Source: Brachypterus glaber
Taxonomy: Eukaryota; Arthropoda; Insecta; Coleoptera; Kateretidae
Length of the DNA stretch: 64,000 nt
Direction of reading: 5' to 3'
Assembly: GCA_958510825.1 (NCBI GenBank)
Contig: OY294048.1
Coordinates: 31,895,026-31,959,025 of the forward strand
The notes beneath the pieces were generated by a model. The model searched no databases. It was not told the origin of the DNA and worked only from the letters and a program-made list of their open reading frames with translations. The translations under genes were made by a program, and so were the position numbers. Below, in pieces: positions 1-11,162 of the stretch; position 1 is the stretch's first letter; each line of letters starts with the position of its first letter.

Positions 1-590
1 GCATCAGGTTTTTGACATAACCTCAAAAAGTCTTTACAGCGACACAAAAATGGCTTGAGGGTCAAGCGAATTTTAATATGTATGTTTTTGGGGCCACTGA
101 AACCGAATCCGAAGTCCATTTCAGCCTATTATGTCAGGTTGTTAACATAACCTTAAAAAATCTTATAAAACAGCCACACACACAAATAAAAATTCTGGCC
201 TGGGAGTCAGATCATGTTTTTTATATGTTTTGGGGTCGCTGAAACCAAGTCATTTTACCCCCATCACGTCAGGTTTTTGACATAACCTCAAAAAGTATAA
301 TTACAACTATAATATTTTTTAAGGTTATGTCAACAACCTGACATGATAGGGTGAAATGGGCTTCGGATTTGGTTTCAGCGACGTCAAAAACATATAGTAA
401 AAATGGCTTGACCCCCAGACCAGCATTGATTTTTATTTTTGTGTGTCTGTGAAGACTTTTTGAAGTTATGTCAAAAACCTAACATGATGGGGTAATATGG
501 ACTTTTCGGTTTCAGCAAAAACATATAATAAACATCGACTGTCCCCCAGGCCAGAAAAATTATATATTTTTTTGTGTGGCTGTGTAATTA
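1..590. repeat. Inverted repeat, entering from the left window edge
   Basis: Segments carrying GTCAGGTTTTTGACATAACC and the phrase CTGAAACCGAATCCGAA occur in one orientation from 1 to about 300 and in reverse from about 315 to 590, folding around an AT-rich centre near 305. Each arm holds two copies of the motif pair. Related phrases recur at 21770-22010, 28560-28620 and 42480-42660, so this is a dispersed family. The left end is outside the window. Confidence 0.7.
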
Positions 591-639
591 ATATGTTAAA
601 TAATTTAGGTAATATTTAAAATTATTATTTATTAAAAAA

Positions 640-715
640 TATAAGCTACAAAAAATTAGCTTTGATCGGATTGACGACCACTCCATTTTAGGGTGTGTCC
701 ATGGACTGAAACTCA
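640..715. repeat. Terminal fragment of a TA-flanked MITE family
   Basis: Contains AAGCTACAAAAAATTAGC and GTCCATGGACTGAAACTC then ACCCGGTA. The same end sequence bounds the elements at 40906-41066 and 53633-55050. Only one terminus is present here. Confidence 0.55.
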
Positions 716-1660
716 CCCGGTATGCTGCGACTTAAATGATTTCATTTTATGATCATAATATTTTTTAGTCAATTTTTGAATTTTAAAAATAATCTCTAAA
801 ATTTTAATTGTTTTTGAGTAATTTTAGAAATAACCAAAATGCATGGAAATCCCCAGGTATGTATCTCTTTTTTGGCGATTTAAATCGATTTCTGAACATT
901 CGAAACTAACGTATTATACCATTTTAGCGCTTACGCGCTGTGAATAGTTTAAAATAGTTACAAAATAGTTTTTAAGCTGAGTTTTTAAGCCGAGGGCCGG
1001 CCGATAGGGCCGGCCCGAGGGTAATAAACCTACGAAATCGAAATTTAACTTTTTGCCCGTGTATTATACAATATTTTTTATTCGCTTGCTATTAATTATA
1101 ATAAATTATTAAAATATACTTAATTTTAAATTGCAAAATATATTTCTTTTTCCTATCTAGTTATCCATGACAAATTGCTATCCAATCAAATCGCTTAAAA
1201 AACAATTGAATCATTTCTTTTGCGTGCGGTTTCATTTTCAAATTAAAAAAGCTTGGTGATTAATTTATGTTAAAATGTGTCTATTAGGAAAATAATAATA
1301 CTTCCAAAACTCTTCTATGAATATTATAACATTGAAATTGATTTTACAATTGAAATTTTGTGTTTTTAAGTTATTTTAGTAGATGAATACAGATTAATCA
1401 GTTAACATATATTTTGAGGATATGTTATAGAAGAAATTATTTTGTATGAAATGATTATAATAACTGACCAAAAGTGACCAAAAGGTCATATTTCTTTATA
1501 AATATTACAGTAAAGGTAAAGCATCTTCTTTTAAAAAGCTTAAAAATAAAGTTTTAGTTAGCAGTTTTAGTTAGCAGGCGAAAAAAACTTTTTGGCCCCA
1601 GGGCCACAAACTTTTCGCCCGTAAAACATGAACAAAAAGTGTCGCTTTTAGAATCAATCA
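716..1660. other. Non-coding AT-rich stretch
   Basis: No open frame or recognisable gene. The only structured part is a small GC-rich palindrome near 990-1020 (GGGCCGGCC and its complement around GATA). Confidence 0.5.
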
Positions 1661-1667
1661 AATAATA

Positions 1668-1800
1668 GTATAGTATTTACCAAGTGAGAGAAGTTTAACA
1701 TTTTTGACCTGCGTCAAATTGCGGGATGAGCGCGCTAGCGCGAAGCCCGCAAGACGCGGTCTAAAATGTTAAATCTTCACTCACGTGGAAAATATAGTAT
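1668..1800. mobile_element. Hairpin MITE
   Basis: The stretch folds on itself: GTGAGAGAAGTTTAACATTT pairs with AAAATGTTAAATCTTCACTC, and GACCTGCGTC with GACGCGGTC, around a GC-rich centre GAGCGCGCTAGCGCG. Outer bases (ATAGTATTT and AATATAGTAT) extend the pairing. No coding content. Confidence 0.65.
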
Positions 1801-2019
1801 TTTTTTCACTACCAGTACAATTAATTAGCTATTTATTTATTTATTTTACTAAAATTTAATGATAAAGCTTTTAAATTTAAAATATCACGCTGGCCGTTCG
1901 CGGCCATTAAAAAAAAACAAATGAATAATTTCACATTTCTGGCAGAAATTTTCTGGTGATCTGCTAAAATTATTAAGTTAGAAAGTTTTTTCGTTTTAAG
2001 TGTAATAAAATATATAAAA

Positions 2020-2148
2020 ATGGAAAGTGAAATGCAAAGTGATGATTCTGGTACTCCCCCAGAAATAAGGGGACAGGCGAAAACTGTGAGGGAGAATCTA
2101 TTTCCTCAAAAATCAATATATGGGGGTTGTACCTCTAGTAATCTATGA
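2020..2148 (+). pseudogene. Short coding remnant, possibly a transposon protein N-terminus
   Basis: ATG-initiated 42-codon frame MESEMQSDDSGTPPEIRGQA followed by KTVRENLFPQKS and a TGA at 2146-2148. A TATA-like run (AAAATATATAAAAATGG) immediately precedes it. The style (acidic start, then a basic helix ending in LFPQKS) recalls N-termini of tyrosine-recombinase-type insect transposon proteins, but that is from general memory and unproven. No continuation was found downstream. Confidence 0.25.
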
Positions 2149-2149
2149 T

Positions 2150-3280
2150 CCTTACGGTAATATATGGGTTGTATAATCTATGGTTGAATATGATGGACCA
2201 ATGATTTTCACTTTTCGAAGTGTTTTTTGTAAAACATGTTTTATAGGTACTAATTTAGTTAATATTTTTTATTTATCATGCAATAAATAAGTTTGGTGCC
2301 TAAAGACAATTGTAAATAGCAATGTGATTTAATAATTAAGTGAAACGTCAGATGCCAAAACAGCTGAATAAAAATTCATTATTAACCATGGTGCAATTTC
2401 ATTATTTTTAGAACCTCTGACGTCATAGGTAGAGAAATAATATTTCTACCAATAAAAAGAACAGTAATAAAGATGTGGTTTTAGGCTGGTGGTGAAGAAA
2501 AAAAAAATTTTTGTGCACCCGTGTAATGGAATAGAAAAGTTGGGTACAAAAGTCAATACCTGCATGCGGTTCAGCAGTATCGAGCCCTTCAATTATTTAT
2601 GCGACAAATAAAAGTAAACAATAGTGTAGTGAGTACTGGTCTTTGACCGTACGGACATTGTTTGCGACCGATTCCCGCGAAAAAAGTGGTCTTCACCACC
2701 ACAGCAGCGCAGCGGATTATCTGTCGTTCGGGTTGTAGCGAACTCACTTGAAAAACTACCTTATCTTGCACATTACGAACAACTAATTGGATATTTTAAA
2801 CATTTTTTTCGCTTGCAGAATAAATACGTCTTACGTGTTTCAAATCCTAAATGAGACAGGCTCTTGCACCGCACCGAGCTAACATTTTGTCGATGGAATA
2901 CTTCAAATATCACTGGCTTTTATTGCCTCTGTGTGAATTAGTAAATTTGTTAATTACATTTGTTCTTGAATTTTTTAATCCACTTCTTTCCAGCATTTTC
3001 CAGCGCTGTCTTTATAAACTTATCAACATTCTTAAATGGCCAACTGTATACTTTTGACACTATAAAATTTGTTAATCGCTTTTCAGCGCACTTTCACACG
3101 CTACAACTTGATGAGCTATTTTTAAATGTCAACAAAACATTTTTCAAAACACCATCATCACATTAAATTCATAACTACTACAGCATTTTTATAGGACATA
3201 AGTATTATTGAACGCCTCGAAAACATTTATTAAATAATTTTAGTGTACTAATGGAGAGGGCTAAAGGCACTTACACACAA
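2150..3280. other. Non-coding stretch
   Basis: No gene or recognisable mobile element. A short direct repeat (TAATCTATG ... TAATCTATGG) occurs near 2140-2185. Confidence 0.45.
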
Positions 3281-3900
3281 GGGCGTATCCAGGATTTTTT
3301 TTTCGGGTTGGGGGTCCAAAATTTTTTTCCCTAAATCCGGAAAAGAGTGAAAATTGCGCCTCAGGAGAAAATTTTTCATGTTTTTTTTTTACTTCTGTTA
3401 ATTTCCGGCCTTTTTTTAATTCAATGTAGTAAAATTCAAGTTTTAAAAATTCAAATAAAAAAAAAAATAAGAAAGCCCTAGAACCGCAGGTAAAAATTTT
3501 TACAACTGTACTGGTCTATTTAAATTTGAAAACAGTGGTATAAGTTCTAGCGCCGTAGGCGAAAATATTGACAAATTTCAAGCTTAGGTTTTATAAACTC
3601 CAATAAAAAAGAACGTATAAAAGCTATAGCGTCGCAGGCGACTTTTTTTATAAATTTTATGGCCTATTTGAATATTAGAAGTATTACTATTTAAAATTTA
3701 AATGGAAGATAATTCTAGCGCCGCAGGCGAAAATTTTTACGAATTTGAAGTTGTAGGGTCCATTTGGAAAAAAGCCTGCATATTTGCTTCGCTTTGTGCC
3801 CTTATCGTTCTGGGAGAGCAAAAAGCTATAGCGCCACAGACAGAAATTTTATAGTCTACTTGGAAAAGAGCCTGCATATTTGCTTCGGTGGCCGGGCTTT
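3280..3900. repeat. Degenerate tandem array with GCGCCGCAGGCGAAA core
   Basis: The core recurs at about 3485, 3550, 3635, 3722 and 3830 (for example CTAGCGCCGCAGGCGAAAAT and TATAGCGTCGCAGGCGAC), spaced roughly 65-110 bp in AT-rich filler. The same core reappears at 28810-29310 and, on the other strand, near 52830 and 53410. Confidence 0.6.
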
Positions 3901-5370
3901 ATTTTTTTAGTAGGGTCAACAAAATAGCTCCATTATGACACAAAAATTCAAACTTTTCCAAAAAAAAAACATAAATTTTTGATTTAAAATAAAGCAGAAC
4001 CCAACGACATATTTATTTAAACATGTTTTCAAAAAGTGCAAACAAAAACAATAAAACTGGCCATATCTCAAAATATCTAATATTTGCAGATAGGACTTGT
4101 CTGAGTGGGGCAGTATTAGTATACCGGGTGTCACAGATCAATAAAACAATATTTTCCTACTTCCGGTTTTACCGGAGCATTTTTTTGGGGGGGGGAGCAG
4201 AGCAAATATTTCCCAACTAAAAATTTAAAAATTGAGAAATTTCCCAAATCAAAAAAACAGCTTTGGCCATGAACGTGAAATTTTGCTGACTAAAAAAAAA
4301 GGTCCCAACTCTAAAAAAGCTTTACTACCCCCGACCGTAAACGTTGATGACTAAAAAAAAAGGTCCTCACCTCTGAAAATTTAAACTAAAAATAATATTT
4401 ATTAATTTTCTGTTTTGTGAGAATTTTAAATAATTATTTAAAAACGATTTTGTTTATTATTTTAATAATAAATTAAATCAATTTACATTACTCACAGTAT
4501 TATTATTTTTTAATGTAGAGTAGCTTTTGTTTTGACTTGATCTAGAAATTTGGAATATCTTTTATTGCCATAATGCGTCAATTTTTAACATAAAAAGTAC
4601 ATGTAAGTCACATCCGGTTTAACCGAAACTTTCGATTTTTAAATGGGACAGCCTATATATTTTTAGTTTTTATCATAGGTAGGCCATGATAACTTAAAAT
4701 TACTCAAAATTATCTAAGTAACCCCAGAAAAATACATTTACGCTGAAAATTTGATTTATAACTTAGTTGTACTATTTTAAAGATTGCGAAAATGGTTTTT
4801 GCTCAAAAACTCAATTTTTTTAAATGGCACCATATTGGTACATTGGCACCATTAAAACGTACCATTATTAAGGTATCTAACAGTATCTTTCATTTTTATT
4901 TATAATAAATACACTGGTATATAAAGAAAATAAATTTTAAAAATCATATTTTTGTTTACTGCGTTTAGTAACAAAGTTGGCTTTGAAACCTAAAGAATCC
5001 TGTCATCTGTCAAATATAATAGAGTTTCAGCATAAATTAATACCCAAACCGCTTCTTTTTGTTTGTTTTTTATTTCTTTCTTCTTCTCCTTAAATTAAAA
5101 TAATGATATGTATCTTAATGATGCTGTTAACTCACTTGTATCGTAAATATCTGTAAACTAGCCCTTGATGGATTATAATATTTGCAAACATGTTTAAGCA
5201 TTTTGTGTTAAAAAACTTTGTAAATTATAATATTAATTTTACCTAATTATCAATCATTATTTAATTAAATAATTAATTAATTAAGGGAGTAAAACATACC
5301 TTTATATCAATTAAATTTCTCTTTCGAAGAAAAAAAAATAAGTGAACATGTAAAAAAATATAACTAACCT
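3901..5370. other. Non-coding stretch with repeat debris
   Basis: AT-rich, no supported gene. Contains short matches to dispersed families (ATACCGGGTGTCACAGATC near 4120; CACATCCGGTTTAACCG near 4610) but no complete element. Confidence 0.4.
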
Positions 5371-5371
5371 T

Positions 5372-5705
5372 CTCAAAAGATACATCTGCTGGATTTGCTA
5401 GATTATTCACTTCAGATTCAGTTTCCGGCGCCCTTATTTTCCCTGACGGAATTCTTATTCTTTTATGTTACTTTTTCAAGTAATTTGTCTTTATCTTCTA
5501 CAAATCCAAACAAAAATACATTATGTACATGTAATTTTTTAATAAATGTTTATACTTGCCGCCGATGCAGATTACGAAAGTCCGCTTATATGTGCCATCT
5601 TTTACTCTACATTTTTTACTTGGATCTACGTTATTTATATCCAATTTCAACATTTTTTATTAAAAATTTATTTTCTTCAAAATACACGGCTGCATAATAT
5701 GCCAT
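5372..5705 (-). pseudogene. Possible decayed transposon-type coding remnant
   Basis: Reading the minus strand, an ATG at 5703-5705 opens MAYYAAVYFEENKFLIKNVE, and a neighbouring frame continues DINNVDPSKKCRVKDGTYKR then TFVICIG. After an AT-rich intron-like gap ending TTTGTAG, a third frame reads IPSGKIRAPETESEVNNLAN then PADVSFEK and a possible GTTAGT donor. The composition (FEEN start, acidic linker) looks protein-like, but stops and frame changes break it. I do not recognise the family with confidence. Confidence 0.28.
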
Positions 5706-6061
5706 TTTTACAGCACTGACATATAAAATTCGCGGTTCTTTTGTTTTATCTCGATAACTAGATTGCGATAGGCTATCGGAGACAAGCGCCTAATTGCAGC
5801 TCTACGTGCCGGAGTTTGTTTTGGTTTTTTGTTGTTTAGTCTTTTTTTTTAATGGCGGGGCCTTGATTTGCGTTAACGTTGGTTTGGCGTCTGTTTGGTG
5901 TTTTTTTTGTAAAAAAATGTTTTTTACTTAAAATAATATATTAAAAACCAATCAGCGCATGCGCGTGCACATGCGCAGTTTATCGAAACGCGGCATAAAG
6001 AGCTGCATATAAGCACTCCTCTATCGGAGTTGAATGGATATCTTTTCATGTAGTTCCCGAT

Positions 6062-9000
6062 CACAGTGGGTTTTTGGTAAGTTTAGGTTTGACAAAAATG
6101 ACAAAGAAAACCACACTGTGATCGTGATTCAGGCTTGTTTGGACATTACAAAACCACTTTTTTTAAAATCGAGTTAGCTCGTTTTTGCACTTTTTTTTCG
6201 AAAATGAACATAGCAGGAATATGAAAAATTGAGAGTTTAAAAATGTTACTCTGTTTTTTATTTTTACTATTTTTTTTTATTTAGGACACCATCAATATTA
6301 TTCTAATAGTTTTAAAATTCTTTTTTTAATGTCGTCTTTTATGCAATAATCGAGCAAATACAAAAAAAAAATAATTACACAAATACATAATAAAATAGGT
6401 ATACCTATAGAAAATACATTTTTTATAGCAGAGGTGTATTAGGTATATCCCTTAGAATCTTGAGATATAAGAATCCGAGGCTGCAAAAGTATTTTTTACC
6501 TTGGTATATTGTTTTTTTTACTAAAATAAACTATAAACTAAAAGACTTTAAAAGAATGCTATTTTATAAAACCTCACAAAAATCAAGTATCCTTGATTAA
6601 TGACATCCCAAATTGCTATAGAAACGGAATAATTTAAATAACGTCACGTATTTAGAATAAAAAACAAATACATTTTTTATGTATTAAATAGATTATTAAA
6701 TGATAAATAAATGATAAATTTTATACAAAATGCCATCAAGTCATGATGATAATAGAAAGAAGGTGTGCGCTCCTTGTGGTCGAAAAATTATATTCGGTAA
6801 GGATAAACCAAAATACCATTTAATAACAAAACAGCTTGAGGATTTACTTAAAACAACTTATCCAGAATTCAATAGAGAAAATCCCAAATATCCCATAGCA
6901 GTTTGTACAACGTGTCGTTTGTCACTTACGAATAACCAGCGTATTTTAGCATGCATGCCCAATTATCAGGATATTGTGTTACAAAAACAAACAAGATCAA
7001 CGGAAAATGAATGTTGTTGTTTTATATGTTTAAAGGCAAGAGAAACGTTTCATAAAAAACAAGATAAGGGTAGGGGCCATGTTCTAAAAGAAGTTAAAAT
7101 AAATAATAAAGAAGTACCGCATGCGTCTGAAAAAAATATTCCTCGTAATATTTGTTTTTCGTTTGTAGTAGTACCTTAGCGACAAAAAATGTAAAGCTTA
7201 TAGTAGATACTTTATCTGAAAAGCAAAAAGAACAAATTGTTTCATCTGTACTTCGAGATAAACTAAATACTGAAAATAAATATGAAGAATTGGAGTTGGC
7301 AACAAAAGGAAAACAGATTAAAGTCGCAGTTCATCAAAAAGACTCAAGAAAAATATTTTTCCCTGCTAAGAATCTTCTTGAATACCAAAAACAACAGGGT
7401 TCCTCAGCAAATCAAATGAAAAAAATGGCAAGTTTTTTAAGGAATTTTGCTGGTAAAACATCTGTACCATCTCAATTTAAACAAATATTATCTACGCAAC
7501 AAAATAAACTAGATTATTTGTACAAAGATGGAGAATTTCTATTTGATGTAGAAGGTAAAGAAGAAAAAGAACTCAGACCTGTAGTGTGGGCCGATTCTGA
7601 GGAACTATTAAAAGTTATATTAAAAGCAAGAGACCAAAATGGAAACGATGTAAATACAAAGGTTATGGCCGATGGCGGACAGGGCTTTGTTAAGATCTCT
7701 TTGAATGTTTTTCCAAAAACAGCTTCGGAGAATGAAAATTCTGACGATCCTCCCCAAAAAAAAAGTCGATATTCGGATGGAAATGTATATGGAAACGCCA
7801 AGTTAACTAGCGTGCAAAAAACTATTTTGTTGTGTATCGTTCCTCAAGTTAAGGAGTCTTATCAAAACCTTAAGCTTTTGTTTGAGCTAACTAATATAAA
7901 CAGCATTTCCTTTAAATTTTTAGCTGATTTTAAAATAATTTTAACCGCTAATGGAATGCAAACGGCAAGCGCTACTTATCCCAACCCTTATTGTTTTCAA
8001 ACTTTAAACAGATTAAAAGGAATCGAGGTTTATGGGGATGATGAGCAAGTAACATATATTGAAGGTATTGAAAAACCATTAAAAACCAGTTGTTTGAAGT
8101 TAAGAACATACGGGGATTTGGAGGAAGGATATAAAAGATATGGTTTATGTGGTTATAACAAAAAAATGCAAAAGAATGCCAAAGCACAATTCATTCTTCT
8201 TTATTTAAAGAGGATGAAAATATTACGGTGTTAGAAAAATGCTGTATTCCAGAACTTCATGTTCTACAGGGTTATGTAAATCATATTTTCTGGAATGGCT
8301 TAGTGCCACTTGTAGGTCGCGAAAAAGTCCAAAAACTACCAGGGTGAGGTGTTTGAAGGAAACGCCTGTCGAAAACTTTTAAAAAACGCAGATAAACTAT
8401 TAGATCCGGATATTTTTCAAAATTCTAATCCTCTAACTTTAGTTCCACTGGTATCAGCATTTAAAGCTATGGACGTTGTTGTAGAAGATTGCTTCTCTTC
8501 TGGCAGTATTGGTCAAAATTTTGAGTTACATTTAAACCACTTAAGAAAATGTTTTTATGCGACAGGTGTTTCCGAAACAATTAAAATTCATAATATTTTA
8601 CATCATTTACAGCATCAATTTAGCTTTTTGAAAAATGAAGGGTTGGGTTTTTGGTCGGAACAAACAGGGGAAACATTACATAGGGAATTTAAAAAATATT
8701 GGGGGAAATATAAAATTAATTTACTTTCAAATTCAAATTATAAAAAATATTTAAGAAAAGCGGTTGTGAATTTTTCTTCAACACACCTTTAACTTGTATT
8801 TATTTTTAAGTTAAAATTTAATTATTTAGAGTTATGTTTTTTTTACAGTTAGAGTTTAATCATTATTTATTATTATAATAGGTAATAAAAAAATCAATAT
8901 TAGTAAAATGTACAAAATAATAAAAATTACTTTAAAAATTATAAATGTGTTGTCAAAAACTCTAATAATAAGAACTCTTAACCGCTAGCGGTCAATAAAA

Positions 9001-9446
9001 AATGTCGGTAATTTGTGCACCAAAACCAGGCTTTTCGTATAATATCTGGATTTTTCATCGGTCACGACCGGGATTTCGAATTTAGCACCTGGTAACCCTA
9101 GCCGTGTACGCATACGTTACACAAAATTACTTTATAAAAATTTTGTATTTGCTCGGTTATTGCACAAAAGAGGACTTTAAAAGAAAAATTTTAAAACTAT
9201 TGGAATGATTTTGGTGGTGTCCTAAATCAAAAAAAATTGTAAAAATAAGAAACAAAGTAACATTTTTAAACACTCAATTTTTTATACTCCTGCTATGTTG
9301 ATTTTCGAAAAAAAAAGGGCAAAAACGAACTAACTCGATTTAAAAAAAAAGTGGTTTTGTAATGTCCAAATAATCATGAATCACCATCAGAGTGTGGTTT
9401 TCTTCGTCATTTTTGTCAAACCTAAACTTTCCAAAAACCCACTGTG
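6062..9446 (+). mobile_element. Chapaev/N-RAG-TP-like DNA transposon (complete, transposase broken)
   Basis: Both ends read CACAGTGGGTTTTTGG inward and are flanked by the 4-bp direct repeat CGAT (6058-6061 and 9447-9450). The terminal inverted repeats are about 325-330 bp (6062-6385 and 9118-9446), with scattered mismatches. CAC termini with 4-bp target duplications are the known habit of the Chapaev superfamily. The encoded protein (see 6730-8792) has the acidic-residue contexts of Chapaev/RAG1-like DDE transposases. The insertion lies inside a host repeat containing CGATAGGCTAT. Age is inferred from TIR divergence and frameshifts. Transib normally makes 5-bp duplications, so I prefer Chapaev. 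Confidence 0.8.
6730..8792 (+). pseudogene. Frameshifted DDE transposase (Chapaev / N-RAG-TP-like)
   Basis: Coding sequence spread over several frames. Part 1 (6730 to ~7150) has cysteine pairs KVCAPCGRKI, AVCTTCRLSL and ECCCFICLKA, an N-terminal zinc-binding region like that described in N-RAG-TP elements. Part 2 (~7170 to ~8190) contains KVMADGGQGFVKISLNVF (Asp at 7671) and LADFKIILTANGMQTASATY followed by PNPYCF (Asp at 7926). Part 3 (~8215-8344, another frame) reads VLQGYVNHIFWNGLVPLVG. Part 4 (8349-8792) has IHNILHHLQHQF and GFWSEQTGETLHREFKKYW (candidate catalytic Glu 8658 or 8670). Frame changes fall near 7150-7180, 8190 and 8344, so no full protein is made. Confidence 0.75.
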
Positions 9447-9545
9447 CGATAGGCTATGGGATTTAAATGGATACCCTTTTAAATCCGATATTCTATCGGA
9501 ACCTACTTGCAAGTAGGTTCTGAAAGGCTATCGGATTTAAAAGGA
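9447..9545. repeat. CGATAGGCTATCGG palindromic repeat, right half
   Basis: The motif CGATAGGCTAT and variants (CCGATATTCTATCGG, GGCTATCGGATTTAAAAGG) recur here and at 5765, 6020, 11830, 11918 and 11993. The Chapaev-like element inserted into a copy: AGTTCCCGAT on its left and CGATAGGCTATGGG on its right. Confidence 0.6.
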
Positions 9546-9699
9546 TATATCAAAAATTAACGATTGTCTAAAAAATATAATAAAATTTTGTAATTTTTAA
9601 TATACCTGAAACTTCATTATTTTGTAATTTAGAAAATTGTCTTGCAGTTCTAAATTAAATTTTCTTAGATGCAGCATTTTAATTATGAGAAAAAAAATT

Positions 9700-10245
9700 T
9701 TTTTTTGTCTAAATCATCTGATTTTTTCCTGAAACGTCGAGAAAAATCAAAATAAGTAACAAAAAAAATGATGTCTGTTTGTCTGTCGGTCGGTCGTTCT
9801 GTCTGTATTCACGATAACTTAAGAACGCTTTGAGCTAGCGACTTGAAATTTGGTATGCGGAAGTGTTTTTATATTATCTTGGACAGGTTCGTATTTAAGC
9901 AAAATCGGTTGGGAGGAAGGGGGGTAAAAGGGGGTTACATTTATGTTTTGGTCGTATTTTTTTAATTATTTACAATAGGAGAAAAACTTGAAACCCGCAT
10001 GAAAGGAAAAATAAAATTACATAAAAAATGTTGTCATTTTTTTCTAGCGTAAAATGTAAAAAATTGTTTTTGGACAGCTTTTTTATTATTTACATGTATA
10101 CAACAGAAGAAAAATGTAAAATAAAATTATAAAAATTATTTTATTATAATTTTTTTCATGAACCCCACCCCGTCTACAAAATATAAAAAATTGTTTCTGG
10201 ACATAACTTTTTTAGTCTTCACAATAGAAGAAATATTTTAAAACC
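9700..10245. repeat. Dispersed repeat with TGTCTGT microsatellite
   Basis: Holds AACGTCGAGAAAAATC, then GTCTGTTTGTCTGTCGGTCG, then CACGATAACTTAAGAACGC and a G-rich run near 9915. The reverse complement of the first two parts recurs at 42900-42990, marking a dispersed family. No coding content. Confidence 0.5.
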
Positions 10246-10251
10246 ATGGTT

Positions 10252-10929
10252 AGCTGCACCCGAGGGGTTGACCGCGTCTGAAATTTGTACAAAAGAGTTC
10301 CTTTTTGCAAAGAGTGCAAGCACTACTGCCAATAAGGCACCCTCAAAAAAAAGCTTTGTCCCTGACGGTTTCTACCAAACTTACTTGGCGCTCCTTCAGA
10401 ACCTAAATTGGCGCCCCAAAATTACCTTCACGAGAAGAAAGCTTTGTCCCTGAAAGTTTCTACCAAACTTGGCGCCTCTTCAACACAAAAATTGGCGCCC
10501 CAAGATTGCCTTCAGGAAAAAGAGCTTTGTCCCTGACGGTTTCTACCAAACTTGGCGCCCCTTCAAGAAAAAAATTAATTGGCGCCCAAAAATAAGATGT
10601 TTTGTAAAGTGTTTGTAACGGCTCATCTAGTTTGAACATAAGAGAACGTTAATCCACATGGGTAATAAATAGTAATTGTTTCTGACCGCGTCTGAAATTT
10701 GTACAAAAGAATTCCTTTTTGCACAAAGAGTTCCTCCATTTTGCAAAGAGTTCCTCCGTTTTGCAAAGAGTTCCTCCATTTTGTAAAGAGTTCCTCCTTT
10801 TTGCAAAGAGTTCCTCGGAGTTCCTCCAGAGCTCCTCGGAGTTCCTCCTGAGTTCCTCCAGAGTTCCTCCTGAGTTCCTTTGGCTTGTACAAAAGATTTC
10901 CTCGCGGTCAGCCCCTCGGCTGCACCTAA
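10252..10929. mobile_element. TIR-bounded element carrying two minisatellites
   Basis: The ends GCTGCACCCGAGGGG and CCCCTCGGCTGCACC are inverted, followed inward by TTGACCGCG and CGCGGTCAG. Inside are three ~88-bp units (GCTTTGTCCCTGACGGTTTC ... TTGGCGCC, at about 10351, 10438 and 10521), and at 10726-10880 about five 20-bp units GAGTTCCTCCATTTTGCAAA that shorten to 11-13-bp GAGTTCCTCC units. The phrase GACCGCGTCTGAAATTTGTA occurs twice (about 10270 and 10686). Long minus-strand frames here are artefacts of the minisatellite. Confidence 0.65.
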
Positions 10930-11049
10930 AAAAATCCCTCTCCCTCTCAAGTACTACATTTGGTGGTGGCAGACCTTTTATCTGATAGGAAAATCTAGAT
11001 ATACAACCTAAAAAATGCAAAACAAAATATCTATAAGTAAAAAAAAAAA

Positions 11050-11162
11050 AAATCGGCCTAACGGCGGCACAGAACTGAGCAGTGATCCAAAGTGCAATTG
11101 TATGCCACTGTTAGGCCGTTTAGTCAGATGCCGACGGAGTCCCAACGTTAGGCCGATGTAGT
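11050..11162. repeat. Small inverted repeat with GGCCTAACG ends
   Basis: ATCGGCCTAACG at the left and CGTTAGGCCGAT at the right are perfect inverses. A third copy (GTTAGGCCGTTTAG) lies inside. A related GC-richer stretch continues to about 11290 (CAACGTCGGGCTGAC). No coding content. Confidence 0.5.

Noticed and set aside
7514..8187. Minus-strand open frames across the transposase
   Set aside because: They are opposite-strand shadows of the frameshifted transposase, which explains the sequence by conserved motifs.
6062..9446. Assignment of the transposon to Transib because of CACAGTG ends
   Set aside because: Target duplication is 4 bp (CGAT), while 5-bp duplications do not match at the flanks (CCGAT versus CGATA); protein motifs also fit Chapaev/N-RAG-TP better.
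10623..11020. Three overlapping minus-strand frames rich in ELRRNSGG-type repeats
   Set aside because: They are translations of the GAGTTCCTCC minisatellite in three frames. Openness in all frames is expected for such an array and no domain is present.
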